Assembly (NCBI GenBank): GCA_049644865.1
Contig: JBARSV010000019.1
Span: forward strand, 1 to 64,000
Length of the DNA stretch: 64,000 nucleotides
Origin: JAPUDQ01 sp049644865
GTDB taxonomy: Bacteria; Patescibacteriota; Saccharimonadia; Saccharimonadales; Saccharimonadaceae
Reading direction: 5' to 3'
A program made the translations under genes and the position numbers. Each line of letters opens with the position of its first letter. Positions within the stretch are counted from its first letter, which is position 1. Of the stretch, positions 48,700 through 57,208 are shown piece after piece. Under the pieces are notes generated by a model, which saw only the letters and a program-made list of their open reading frames with translations, was not told the DNA's origin and made no database searches.

Positions 48700-49662
48700 T
48701 CAAAACCTTTGCAACATCTGACTCGGTGTCCTCAGCTGTATCCCTAAGTGTACTCGTTTGGTGTTGTAATACTCAAGCCAAGCGTCTAGCTTGGCTTTCT
48801 GGGACGGGAGCGGTACGCTTCTGTTCCAGTAGTGTCCAATACACTCAGTTTGTATGGTACGGTTAAAGCGTTCAATATGGGCATTGTCATTGGGACGATG
48901 CAGGCGACTATGCCTCACTGTCATGCCTGCGCTCCTCATGCGCTGCTCAAAGTACCGACTGTATTCTGGTCCGTTGTCGCTCTGCACCATGGCAATGGGG
49001 AATCCCCATGCAGTTCGAGCTTCGAGTACAGCCTGGACTGCCAACCCTTGTCGGAGTGTTGTCGCGACCATTACGTAGGCCATCCTCGTGTAGAGATCGA
49101 TGGCAGTATAGTAATACAGTCGTTTACCAGTATTCGGGTTAACGTGATGAATAGTGTCTGTCTGCACCAGTTCGCCGGGGCGAGTGACTGGTGGTCGCTT
49201 TGGGTTGTTTTGTTTGACTCTGGGTTTCCTGGCACCGTCAAAGCAGTGATGACGACGGAGAATACGTTTCACACTACTCAGCGACACCAGAACATTGAGC
49301 GCGGTTGTGAGATGATGCCAGACCACTTCGGCGCATCGCTTCAGTGTGTCGCGAACCCTGAGAACAAGTGAGACTATCTCTTGTGAGATAGTCTGTGAGC
49401 AGCTATGTGGCCGAGAACTGAGCGTCGGGATGTTCCAGCGATACCCGTGAAAATGATGTGTCTTTTGACGACTCGGGCGGTTGTAGTTCACGCGTTGCCT
49501 ATACCGGTTGAGTTGTTCCCACTTCTTGCGCCAACGGTAGATCGTGGAACGGTGTACGCCGCACTTCCGCGCGACGACACCTGAAGAGAGCGTATCTTCA
49601 AGCAGCAGCCTCAGCGCGACTCCTCTAGCACGAGGCAGGTTAGGATTGGTAGAATAGGCCAT
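48700..49662 (-). CDS. IS481/IS3-like DDE transposase
   Basis: The 320 residues have an N-terminal helix-turn-helix (SSGVVARKCGVHRSTIYRWRKK) and an integrase core with the acidic triad visible as VQTDTIHHV, VQSDNGPEY and HIERFNRT. The C-terminus YYNTKRVHLGIQLRTPSQML is typical of the family. The gene is intact. The last four codons lie inside the left inverted repeat. Confidence 0.92.
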   Translation of the reverse strand: MAYSTNPNLPRARGVALRLLLEDTLSSGVVARKCGVHRSTIYRWRKKWEQLNRYRQRVNYNRPSRQKTHHFHGYRWNIPTLSSRPHSCSQTISQEIVSLVLRVRDTLKRCAEVVWHHLTTALNVLVSLSSVKRILRRHHCFDGARKPRVKQNNPKRPPVTRPGELVQTDTIHHVNPNTGKRLYYYTAIDLYTRMAYVMVATTLRQGLAVQAVLEARTAWGFPIAMVQSDNGPEYSRYFEQRMRSAGMTVRHSRLHRPNDNAHIERFNRTIQTECIGHYWNRSVPLPSQKAKLDAWLEYYNTKRVHLGIQLRTPSQMLQRF

Positions 49663-49731
49663 GACAGGCCTCCTTTCTGTAATTAGTAGTGTAACTACAG
49701 CTTACGGAGCCTGTCTTTATGTTGCAAAGGT
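48705..49731. mobile_element. Insertion sequence, IS481-type, about 1.03 kb
   Basis: ACCTTTGCAACAT at 48705-48717 recurs inverted at 49719-49731, just outside the transposase gene at both ends, giving 13-base terminal inverted repeats. I see no clear target duplication, so the exact ends may be a base or two off. One intact copy is present, between the LPXTG protein and a small membrane protein. Confidence 0.8.
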
Positions 49732-49849
49732 GGTGGACTGGTACGCTACCATTGATTTTATATAAAAAGAATGTATACTATAAAATAAGGTAGATATCTC
49801 ATAGACATGATCTAATGGTGACAATCGATGAGAAAGGTTGGCTCGGAAA

Positions 49850-50095
49850 ATGAGGTCACTGGTGTACGTGCTTCTATGGGCAGGATCCGTTTCAATGATG
49901 CTAGCTACGTGTGCATTCGTGTATGCCTTGAAGCTAAGTGTCGGCAAGAACAACGTGAACGATAACACTGCAGTAAAGAAAATTGGCTCATTGACGAAGG
50001 TTGTATCCGTTTTCGGCATCATGGCAATAGTTATGGTGCTGGTCCTCGGAGTTATCTGCGTTAATGTCATCCTGAGCGGCATGAGTCTTGGCTGA
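49850..50095 (+). CDS. Small two-helix membrane protein
   Basis: About 81 residues contain two hydrophobic helices (LVYVLLWAGSVSMMLATCAFVYAL-type at the N-terminus and the Ile/Val-rich stretch in the second half), joined by a basic-polar loop with NNVNDNTAVKK. GAGAAAGG lies 12 bases before the ATG. Two hairpins follow the stop. This topology resembles the type IV pilus-associated small membrane proteins of CPR, but there is no diagnostic motif. Confidence 0.55.
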   Translation: MRSLVYVLLWAGSVSMMLATCAFVYALKLSVGKNNVNDNTAVKKIGSLTKVVSVFGIMAIVMVLVLGVICVNVILSGMSLG

Positions 50096-50122
50096 TGCGG
50101 TATGTCGTCGCAACGGTTTTTG

Positions 50123-50177
50123 CCTGGTTTTTCCATAAAAACCAGGTGCAGTACCCCCATCGAGGGGCTATTTTTTT
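50123..50177 (+). terminator. Two consecutive hairpins with U-run
   Basis: CCTGGTTTTT/AAAAACCAGG (50123-50146) is followed by CCCC-ATCGA-GGGG and CTATTTTTTT (50155-50177). The second is a good rho-independent terminator for the small membrane gene; its U-run extends over the end of the convergent methylase gene. Confidence 0.75.
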
Positions 50178-51409
50178 GTCAAAATAAGTAGCTCGCGGCC
50201 AGTGATTTGGTCATCGCGGCGATAAATAAGCTGGTCGTTTGTGGCATGGGCGAGTGTGACGCGTTCGTAGCCGAGTTTAGTAGTATCTTCGATACATGAC
50301 AGGTGGTGATATCTGTCGTCGGTAAACCAGGCCGGTATGGCGAGACAGAGACGAGTCTTAGTGGGGAGTTGTGAAGCAATATTGCGCAAAAATCCGCGCA
50401 GCACACTGTTGCAGTCATGCATGATCTCGGCAAGTTTTTCTGGGGTTGGGTGTTGACCGCCGAGTGGCTGGCCGAGGTAGGATTCGCAGGCGACTGAGAG
50501 GGAAGAGGGAAGAGGGGAGAGGGAAGAGAAATCCCAATTATATTTGGTAGCATCTGCTAATTCCAATCTAATCTCCCCATATTTCATATTTCCTTTTTCA
50601 TATTTCTGAATGAGCCAGTCGAGGTTTGCACGGGAATAGTCGATCATTTTGGGGCTGAGGTCGGTGCCGTATACGTCGAAGCCCATGAGTAAGGCTTCTT
50701 GCAATATGACACCGGTACCGCAGAAGGGATCGAGAATGACATGGCTATTAGCATGTGGAATATGGCTATTAGCGATTTCGCTATCTTCTAGAGGCCATTT
50801 TCCAACTGCTATATTTATAATAATTTGCGCCAACTTCGGCGGTAGCATGCCGACGAAGGCATCGCGCTTGGGACGACCGCGGTCGCGGATGGTATAACTG
50901 TCGATGTCTTGGACGTGTGTAACCTGTCCGAGAATGGTGCTGTCACCGTGACGCACAAAGATAAGCTCGAGTCCGACCGGTGAGGTCAAGCCGTTGTGGT
51001 AGGTCTGAGCGCTACTGAGCGCGGCGTCGGTGTTGGGCACGGCGCGGACGGAGCGACCAACCTTCTTGATGACTTTTTTGAGCGTCAGAGCGTTGGCGTT
51101 GATTGTCGCGACTGGCATATCGAAGCCGTACAGACTCACACCGAGTTTGATCTTACCCTCAGGAATATACTGCAGATGTTCGGGTAGGGCGCGGCGACAA
51201 TAATCGAAGACTTTTTGCGGGTTCGTCGTCTCAAGAGTTGTCAGATGCTTGGCGGCTTTCACGCTACCGCCGAGTCGGTCAAAATCGATCGGAGTCTCGA
51301 CGAGGGCAGCTGTCGCGCCAAGTGGTGTCACTGCATCGGCGCCGTAGAGCGCTTCGAGTTCGGCAAGGCCAATGGCTGGCTGTCGACCAAGTAAACAGAT
51401 AGTAGACAT
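50168..51409 (-). CDS. Trm11/UPF0020-type tRNA guanine-N2 methyltransferase
   Basis: The 413 residues have a THUMP-like N-terminus, then RDRGRPKRDAFVGMLPPKLAQIIINIA and the SAM motif ILDPFCGTGVILQEALLMGFDVYGTDLS, typical of Trm11/TrmG10 enzymes that methylate G10 of tRNA. The catalytic (D/N)PPY is not evident; after ELADAT come residues TKYNWDFSSLSPLPSSLSV and then ESYLGQPLGG. Three 7-base-period repeats (50500-50527, 50578-50605, 50742-50785) lie inside the gene and encode these odd inserts. Activity may be altered. Confidence 0.8.
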   Translation of the reverse strand: MSTICLLGRQPAIGLAELEALYGADAVTPLGATAALVETPIDFDRLGGSVKAAKHLTTLETTNPQKVFDYCRRALPEHLQYIPEGKIKLGVSLYGFDMPVATINANALTLKKVIKKVGRSVRAVPNTDAALSSAQTYHNGLTSPVGLELIFVRHGDSTILGQVTHVQDIDSYTIRDRGRPKRDAFVGMLPPKLAQIIINIAVGKWPLEDSEIANSHIPHANSHVILDPFCGTGVILQEALLMGFDVYGTDLSPKMIDYSRANLDWLIQKYEKGNMKYGEIRLELADATKYNWDFSSLSPLPSSLSVACESYLGQPLGGQHPTPEKLAEIMHDCNSVLRGFLRNIASQLPTKTRLCLAIPAWFTDDRYHHLSCIEDTTKLGYERVTLAHATNDQLIYRRDDQITGRELLILTKK

Positions 51410-51449
51410 ATAACCAGTATAGCTGGGTGTGCGTTATAATTGATAGATA

Positions 51450-52493
51450 ATGCGCAAAATCTCTGGTAAAACATGGCTGAGTATCGTGACGCTTGTGCTC
51501 GTGGTGGTCATACTGTATTTTTCTCGTCATGAATTGGTGCGCGCTTGGGAACTGCTTGGACGGGTTAATTTATCTGTTTTACTTCTCATATTACCACTCC
51601 AAATACTGAGCTATTACGCGGCCGGGGCGATGATATTTTCGTATCTGCGCGACAAATACGACTTGCGAATTTCACACATTGAGACGGCGAAAATGGCGCT
51701 CGAACTCAACTTTGTCAATCATATCCTGCCGAGTGGCGGGGTGTCGGGTGCCTCATATATGACCTGGCGGCTGAGTCACATGGGGGTTACAGCAGGACGG
51801 GCGACACTCGCGCAGGTGGTGCGTTTGGCCATGACATTTATCGCTTTTTTGGTGTTGATGATCATCGCAGTCTTGGCAATCACGCTTGACGGCAGTATCA
51901 ACCGCATCACTATATTGGTATCGAGTGGTCTGGCGTCGAGCATTATATTTGGTACGCTGATCGTTGTCTATATCATTCAGAGCCGTAGTCGCTTACAGAA
52001 AGCAGCGAACCGTATCAGCCGATGGGTTAATAATATATGGCGACTGGTGCTGCGGCGCCCAAAGCCACTACTAGAACATGCCAAAACATTACAGTTTTTC
52101 GAAGATCTCCACAATGATTATCGTGAGTTGGCCAAGTCGCCTCGTGTCCTCAGGCGGCCATTTTGGTGGGGTGTAGTGTTTACGATCGCCGAAGTCGGCA
52201 TGTTTTGGGTGACGTTTGTGGCGCTCGGTACGCCTATCAACCCCGCGCCGCTACTGATAGCCTATGGCTTGGCGGGTCTTGCCGGTGTGTTTTTCTTTAC
52301 GCCCGGCGGTGTCGGTGGCTATGAAGCCTTGATGGTTAGTTTTTTGGCACTGTCGATTGAAGGGTCAAAAGGTGCCATCATTGCGGCAGTACTGCTGACT
52401 CGTACACTCTTAATACTCGCAACAATTATCTCGGGTTATTATTTTTACCAGAAAGCACTCAACCGGTATGGAAAACACACCCCTGACAGTTAG
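51450..52493 (+). CDS. UPF0104/lysylphosphatidylglycerol synthase-type flippase-like membrane protein
   Basis: The 347 residues form about eight membrane helices, starting TWLSIVTLVLVVVILYFSRH. The conserved NHILPSGGVSGASYMTWRL and FTPGGVGGYEALMVSFLAL mark the family, which includes the flippase half of MprF and glycosyltransferase-associated proteins. There is no catalytic synthase domain. It overlaps the xseA start by 26 bases. Confidence 0.85.
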   Translation: MRKISGKTWLSIVTLVLVVVILYFSRHELVRAWELLGRVNLSVLLLILPLQILSYYAAGAMIFSYLRDKYDLRISHIETAKMALELNFVNHILPSGGVSGASYMTWRLSHMGVTAGRATLAQVVRLAMTFIAFLVLMIIAVLAITLDGSINRITILVSSGLASSIIFGTLIVVYIIQSRSRLQKAANRISRWVNNIWRLVLRRPKPLLEHAKTLQFFEDLHNDYRELAKSPRVLRRPFWWGVVFTIAEVGMFWVTFVALGTPINPAPLLIAYGLAGLAGVFFFTPGGVGGYEALMVSFLALSIEGSKGAIIAAVLLTRTLLILATIISGYYFYQKALNRYGKHTPDS

Positions 52494-53580
52494 CGATGCC
52501 ATAGCGCTGATCAATCAGACGCTAGACTATGCATACCCGACATTAGTCGTCGAAGGTGAGGTAAGCAGCTTTAAGGTAAACCAAAACAAATATGTGTTTT
52601 TTGACATCAAAGATGAGTCGGGCACACTCGGCTGTTTCATGATGGTCTATGGCCTACGTGTGCCGCTTGAAGACGGTATGCGCATACGGGTGACGGCACA
52701 ACCAAAGTTGACGCAGTGGGGAAAATTTAGCTTGACGGTTCGCGAGGTCCAGCCCATCGGCGAGGGCAGTCTCAAGCGATCATTTGAGCTTCTCCTTGCC
52801 AAACTCGATAAAGAGGGGTTGTTTGCTGCCGAGCGTAAGCGGACACTGCCGGAACGGCCGCGGACGATCGGCGTTATTAGTAGCGTCCAGGCGGCGGGTT
52901 ACGCTGATTTTATCAAAATATTAAACGAACGATGGGGCGGAGTTGCAGTACAGGTGGCACAGGTTGCAGTGCAAGGGGCTGCTGCTCCCCAGCAGATCGT
53001 ACGTGCTCTTGAGCACTTCAATCAAATGCCCGAACCACCAGACGTTATTGCGATTATTCGCGGAGGCGGTAGTCTCGACGATCTGAGCGCCTTCAACGAT
53101 GAACCACTCGTACGGGCAATCGCTGGAAGTCGCGTACCAGTAATTACGGGTATTGGCCATGAAGTTGATACTAGTCTGGCAGATATGGCAGCCGATGTTC
53201 GAGCGGCGACGCCGAGCAATGCCGCACAGTTGCTGGTACCAGATCGTCGCGAGATAGCCCGCATGGTGCAGCGAGATGTTGTGGGTATGATTGAGCGGAT
53301 GTCGCGGCGACTTATCGACGTTCGACGCAGTGTTGATGAACGGCAGTTCGCTCTATTGCAACGTGTTGCACGCCATCACGAGCGCTTGACCTCACGGCTG
53401 GCTCAACTACAGACTGTCATCGCACAACTCGATCCTCGGTTGGCGCTTGCTCGTGGCTATGCCTTGTTACGCACGAGCGACGGGGTGATCATCACAGAGG
53501 CAAAAGTCGGCGATGAGGTGAAAGTTGAGACAAAATCACATAATATGAAAGCAGAGGTAACGTATGTCGAAAGCAAATGA
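52468..53580 (+). CDS. xseA: Exodeoxyribonuclease VII large subunit
   Basis: XseA cuts single-stranded DNA in mismatch and recombination repair. The 370 residues contain an N-terminal OB fold (VEGEVSSFKVNQNKYVFFDI), TIGVISSVQAAGYADF, the catalytic region IIRGGGSLDDLSAFNDEPLVRAI and ITGIGHEVDTSLADMAAD. It is shorter than the usual 400-450 residues because the C-terminal coiled coil is reduced. It overlaps xseB by 17 bases. Confidence 0.95.
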   Translation: MENTPLTVSDAIALINQTLDYAYPTLVVEGEVSSFKVNQNKYVFFDIKDESGTLGCFMMVYGLRVPLEDGMRIRVTAQPKLTQWGKFSLTVREVQPIGEGSLKRSFELLLAKLDKEGLFAAERKRTLPERPRTIGVISSVQAAGYADFIKILNERWGGVAVQVAQVAVQGAAAPQQIVRALEHFNQMPEPPDVIAIIRGGGSLDDLSAFNDEPLVRAIAGSRVPVITGIGHEVDTSLADMAADVRAATPSNAAQLLVPDRREIARMVQRDVVGMIERMSRRLIDVRRSVDERQFALLQRVARHHERLTSRLAQLQTVIAQLDPRLALARGYALLRTSDGVIITEAKVGDEVKVETKSHNMKAEVTYVESK

Positions 53581-53767
53581 ACCAACTCTCAGCCAGCAGC
53601 TTGCTCAACTCGATGATATCGTGGCGTGGTTTGAGCAAGATGACTTTGATATGGAGGAGGCAATAGCTAAGTTTGAAGAGGGTTCGGCGCTGGCTGTCAG
53701 TATCCGCGCTAAACTTGCAACACTCGAAAACAAAATTACCGTCCTGAAACAATCGTTTGACGAGTAG
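53564..53767 (+). CDS. xseB: Exodeoxyribonuclease VII small subunit
   Basis: The 67 residues form two helices with the family signature LAQLDDIVAWFEQDDFDMEEAIAKFEEG. Several copies bind the XseA C-terminus. It follows xseA with a 17-base overlap. Immediately after the stop begins a long heptanucleotide array. Confidence 0.93.
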   Translation: MSKANEPTLSQQLAQLDDIVAWFEQDDFDMEEAIAKFEEGSALAVSIRAKLATLENKITVLKQSFDE

Positions 53768-53769
53768 TA

Positions 53770-53895
53770 TAGCTCGTAGCTCTTAGCTTGTAGCTTATAG
53801 CTCTTAGCTTATAGCTCTTAGCTATCAGCTATCCGCTATCAGCTATCCGCTACCAGCTACCAGCTATTTACCAATTCCCATCTACCATCTACCAT
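53770..53895. repeat. Heptanucleotide array of about 18 units
   Basis: Units drift gradually along the array: TAGCTCG, TAGCTCT, TAGCTTA, then CAGCTAT and CCGCTAT, then CTACCAT. The period of 7 is kept throughout. It fills almost all the space between xseB and the next gene. It is the largest of the heptamer arrays in the window. Confidence 0.95.
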
Positions 53896-53902
53896 AAAGT
53901 GT

Positions 53903-54409
53903 ATGTGGCTTTACGTATCTATCGCTATTATCGTCGTCTGTTTTGGCTTAGTGGTGGTACGGGGCGCGCCCTACGTGCCATCGCATCGTCATCAATTACG
54001 GCGTGCGTTTGGCGAGCTACATCCACTGTCTGACGACGATGTCGTGGTTGACCTCGGCTCGGGCGATGGCGTGGTGCTTCGTGAAGCGCGTCGCAGCGGG
54101 GCGAGTGCCATAGGATATGAACTTAATCCGCTTCTTGTCGGCCTGAGCAGAGTTTTGTCACGGGGTGATGATAAGGTACGGGTGCTGATGGAGGATTATT
54201 TGCGAGTGACATCTTTGCCTTGCAATACAACCGTAGTATACGCGTTTACAACTGGACGAGACATCGTTGCAATTGACCGTAAGCTACAGCAATGGAGTCG
54301 CGATCAAACGGTCTTCTTCATATCGTATGGGTTTACAGTACCAGATAAACGAGAGCTCCGGTCATTAGACGCGATGCACCTTTACAAATATGAAAGCATT
54401 AGCGTATAA
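53903..54409 (+). CDS. Membrane-anchored SAM-dependent methyltransferase
   Basis: The 168 residues have an N-terminal membrane helix (YVSIAIIVVCFGLVVV) and a small Rossmann methyltransferase core: DDVVVDLGSGDGVVLREARRSGASAIGYELNP. The C-terminal half lacks a recognisable substrate motif. Similar small anchored methyltransferases occur in many CPR genomes with unknown targets. It directly follows the heptamer array; its end overlaps an upstream extension of the next frame. Confidence 0.75.
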   Translation: MWLYVSIAIIVVCFGLVVVRGAPYVPSHRHQLRRAFGELHPLSDDDVVVDLGSGDGVVLREARRSGASAIGYELNPLLVGLSRVLSRGDDKVRVLMEDYLRVTSLPCNTTVVYAFTTGRDIVAIDRKLQQWSRDQTVFFISYGFTVPDKRELRSLDAMHLYKYESISV

Positions 54410-54416
54410 TCGCACT

Positions 54417-55061
54417 ATGAATAGATCATCACAAACAGGGGATATCAATCCACTTCTGCTGTCAAATATAGTCACGGCCATTATTGCGATTGTGCTGGTT
54501 GGCATCACAGTATGGGCATATAGCAACTACATTGACCAGAAGGACAATGTCAACAAAAAAATAAGCGCTGCTGTTGACGAAGCTCGTGTGGAACAGGAAA
54601 AGAAGGACAACGCTCGGTTCGTTGAGCAAGAAAAGGTTCCTACACGAGAATTTGTCGGTCCTGATGATACGGGAAGGGTTAGCTTCCAGTATCCTAAAAC
54701 ATGGAGTGTCTATGTAGCTAAAAATATTAATGGTCTTGAGGCGTACCTAAATCCATCCGTCGTGCCACCTATTATCGATACGCAGCCCTTTGCCGTAAGA
54801 GTAATCATAGTTAGCCAAGCATATGAATCTGTTTTGAAGAGCTATGAAGCCCTTATAAAGAAAGGAGATCTTCGAAGTGCACCTTATTCTATTCGTGGCT
54901 TCAGCGGTATACGACTTGACGGTCGTTTCACGAAAGATCGTGAGGGTTCAGCAGTTGTTTTCAAGATACGCGACAAAACACTCACAATGTTTTGTGACTC
55001 TAAAAAATATCTGACTGATTTTGACAACACTGTCATGAAGACTATTAACTTCAATCTTTAG
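54417..55061 (+). CDS. Membrane-anchored protein of unknown function
   Basis: The protein of about 214 residues has one membrane helix at about 13-37 (NIVTAIIAIVLVGITVWAYS), a charged coiled-coil-like stretch (EARVEQEKKDNARFVEQEK) and an outer alpha/beta domain with FQYPKTWSVYVA, as in PsbP-like lipoprotein folds. The ATG at 54417 is used because the membrane segment follows directly. There is no lipobox. Function unknown. Confidence 0.6.
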   Translation: MNRSSQTGDINPLLLSNIVTAIIAIVLVGITVWAYSNYIDQKDNVNKKISAAVDEARVEQEKKDNARFVEQEKVPTREFVGPDDTGRVSFQYPKTWSVYVAKNINGLEAYLNPSVVPPIIDTQPFAVRVIIVSQAYESVLKSYEALIKKGDLRSAPYSIRGFSGIRLDGRFTKDREGSAVVFKIRDKTLTMFCDSKKYLTDFDNTVMKTINFNL

Positions 55062-55102
55062 ATATCCTTGGTTTTTTGTTGCTTGCTCGGTACACTAAGT
55101 AT

Positions 55103-55798
55103 ATGGAAAGAGAGGGGAACGGGTGGAATGATGTGCCGACGCTGCTGGCGGCGGCCCATGAATTAAAATCGCCTCTCGTGTTGATCCGACAATTAGCACT
55201 CGAACTCGACGATGACGGCCAATCGCTGGCGGCCGAGCGGATTCGGCTGACGGCTGAGCGCAGTTTGCAACTCGTCGAGGGGCTGACGCGGGTAGCGCGG
55301 CTGGAAGATGCCTTGTTCGAATGCGAACCAATTACGCTTAGTTCATTGTATGACGATGTGGCTCATGAGATGATGCCTCTCGCGACTGCGCTCGGTCAGT
55401 CGATACAAGTGGTTATACCAAACGGTGCGGTCACGGCAGTGGGCAATCGCTCATTGCTTCGTTCGGTTATGGTTGGCTTATGCGATAATGCGTTGGCGCA
55501 TAACGACCCAGCACGCTCGATCGTGCTGGGTGCGGCTCGGCGTGGTGATCGGGTGATGGCGAGTGTGCGTGATTTTGGCCCAGATACATCGCAGCTATGC
55601 GAGGTGCGACGAAACCTCGGTCGTTCGCCGCAGGCCATGAGTGCGCGGCCACGGAGTAGTGGGTTGGGGCTACTGATTGCCGAGCGATTTGCTGAATATA
55701 TGGATGGTCGACTTGTCATGCGACGTCACCGCGATGTCGGTGCGACGTTTTCACTATCTTTACCCGCATCGCAACAATTATCGTTGTTGGGTTTATGA
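55103..55798 (+). CDS. Soluble sensor-less histidine kinase
   Basis: The protein of about 231 residues starts almost directly with a HisKA domain; the phospho-acceptor His is in AAHELKSPLVLIRQ at about residue 19. The HATPase part shows the N-box GLCDNALAHNDP, DFGPD and GLGLLIAERFAEYMDG. There is no sensor or membrane segment, so another protein must provide the signal, or the kinase is cytoplasmic. A lone receiver gene lies 256 bases downstream on the same strand. Confidence 0.88.
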   Translation: MEREGNGWNDVPTLLAAAHELKSPLVLIRQLALELDDDGQSLAAERIRLTAERSLQLVEGLTRVARLEDALFECEPITLSSLYDDVAHEMMPLATALGQSIQVVIPNGAVTAVGNRSLLRSVMVGLCDNALAHNDPARSIVLGAARRGDRVMASVRDFGPDTSQLCEVRRNLGRSPQAMSARPRSSGLGLLIAERFAEYMDGRLVMRRHRDVGATFSLSLPASQQLSLLGL

Positions 55799-55809
55799 GC
55801 TACCCATCC

Positions 55810-56040
55810 GACGTTCGCTTCCCAAAATTATCAAGGATAATTTTGTTTGTGCACTCACTCTCCTCGGGTCACGTTTCGCGACCCCTGAACTTCGCGATCG
55901 ACAACAAGTTGTCGTCGGAAGGTTCCCTTGCGAACTGCCACTGGCAGTTCTCACCTGTCGTTCGTTCCGCCCCTAAAATTTTTTCGTCGAACGAAAATAA
56001 TTTTGGGTGCTGCCCTGACGAACGCCACCCGAGGCTAGCG
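55810..56040. repeat. Cluster of five or more hairpins between kinase and receiver genes
   Basis: This non-coding stretch holds AAAATTATC/GATAATTTT, GGGTC/GACCC, CGACAAC/GTTGTCG, GAACTGCCA/TGGCAGTTC and a long AAAATTTTTTCG with CGAAAATAATTTT. Unpaired linkers are of the type CACTCACTC and CGTTCGTTCC. The segment CGCGACCCCT recurs in the hairpin at 60085-60110. It may control translation of the receiver or be an inserted dispersed element. Confidence 0.65.
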
Positions 56041-56054
56041 CAAAAGGATGAGAT

Positions 56055-56423
56055 ATGAGAGTTCGTATTCTACTCATCGAAGATGACCGCTGGTTGGCGG
56101 ATAGTTATATGCATGTGCTCGAGGAGTATCAAGTCGATTCGGCTATCAACGGGCAAGATGCGATGGACCTTATCGATGTGTATGATTATGATCTCGTGAT
56201 CGCCGATGTCATGTTGGAGCGGGGCTTGGTGATCGATTTGCTGCATGAATTGCAGTCGTATGACGACACGGCGAAGCTGCCGATCATCCTATGTACGACG
56301 CTGGCACAGCGCATGCGATTGGAAGACGTGCGGATGTATGGCGTGGTTGCCGTACTCGACAAGACCACGCTGACACCGAAGCTGCTGCGCGAAGCGGTGG
56401 AGGAATTGGTAGTCGGTAGTTAG
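56055..56423 (+). CDS. Single-domain response regulator
   Basis: The 122 residues are a receiver only: acidic pocket IEDD at 9-11, phospho-acceptor Asp51 in VIADVML, Thr81 region ILCTT and Lys103 in VLDKTTL. There is no output domain, so it would act by protein contact, like CheY or a phosphorelay intermediate. Partner is probably the upstream kinase. AAAGGATGAGAT precedes the ATG. The end runs into a weak 7-base repeat (56410-56444). Confidence 0.9.
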   Translation: MRVRILLIEDDRWLADSYMHVLEEYQVDSAINGQDAMDLIDVYDYDLVIADVMLERGLVIDLLHELQSYDDTAKLPIILCTTLAQRMRLEDVRMYGVVAVLDKTTLTPKLLREAVEELVVGS

Positions 56424-56470
56424 TAGATGGTATATGGTAGATAATATGATTACAATCAAGCCTGCAGCGT

Positions 56471-56501
56471 TACATACTACATACTACATACTACATACTA
56501 C
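56471..56501. repeat. Heptanucleotide tandem repeat (TACATAC)4
   Basis: Four exact head-to-tail copies lie 19 bases before recO. An imperfect 7-period stretch (TAGTCGG, TAGTTAG, TAGATGG, TATATGG) precedes it at 56410-56444. Confidence 0.9.
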
Positions 56502-56519
56502 TGAGATGCGGAGCATTTC

Positions 56520-57194
56520 ATGAGCTCGCTCACCACCAAAGCGATCGTACTGAGTCGGGTAAATTACGGTGAGGCCGATCGGATCATGCAGGTCTTGACG
56601 CCTGATTATGGCAAACTGGGCGTGATCGCGAAGGCAGTGCGACGCGAGAAAAGTAAACTAGCGGGCGGTATCGAATTGCTGGCGGTTTGCGACCTCGTGC
56701 TACACCAGGGCAAGGGTGAGTTAGCGATCGTGACCAGTGCACGGCTCGATACGTTTTATAGCCACATACTTGAAGATTATGAGCGGCTGCAGTTTGCATA
56801 CTATGTGCTGAAGGACGTTAGTAAGGCTGCCGAGATACTGACGGAGCCAGCGTTTTTTGAATTGACCCGCCAGGCACTCGTGAGCCTCAACGATATGACG
56901 ACCGATCGTCGCATCACAGAGTTATGGTATCGCTTGCAGATGGCGATACTCCTCGGTGTCGGAGTCAATCTTGCGACCGACGAAAACGGTATGAAGCTCG
57001 TCGAAGATGCCACGTATCGCTATGACGTCGAGGAAAATGCTCTTGTCTATGATGAAAACGGGCAGTTTGGCAGCGATCACATAAAATTACTCCGCGTGGC
57101 GAGCGCGCAATCACCTCACGTTATCGCCCAGATAAAAAATGTCGCTGAATTGCTCGATGTCTGCGAATTAATCGGGCGCATCGCACATGAATAG
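56520..57194 (+). CDS. recO: DNA repair protein RecO
   Basis: RecO loads RecA on SSB-coated DNA. The 224 residues have an N-terminal OB fold (TTKAIVLSRVNYGEADRIMQVLTPDYGKLGVIAKAVR, split here as typical pieces) and a helical C-terminal part. The zinc-binding Cys of many RecO proteins is missing, apart from DVCELIGRI at the end. ATGAGC follows a GGAG-type site. A strong hairpin lies past the stop. Confidence 0.9.
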   Translation: MSSLTTKAIVLSRVNYGEADRIMQVLTPDYGKLGVIAKAVRREKSKLAGGIELLAVCDLVLHQGKGELAIVTSARLDTFYSHILEDYERLQFAYYVLKDVSKAAEILTEPAFFELTRQALVSLNDMTTDRRITELWYRLQMAILLGVGVNLATDENGMKLVEDATYRYDVEENALVYDENGQFGSDHIKLLRVASAQSPHVIAQIKNVAELLDVCELIGRIAHE

Positions 57195-57208
57195 CCTCAA
57201 AAAATGAT

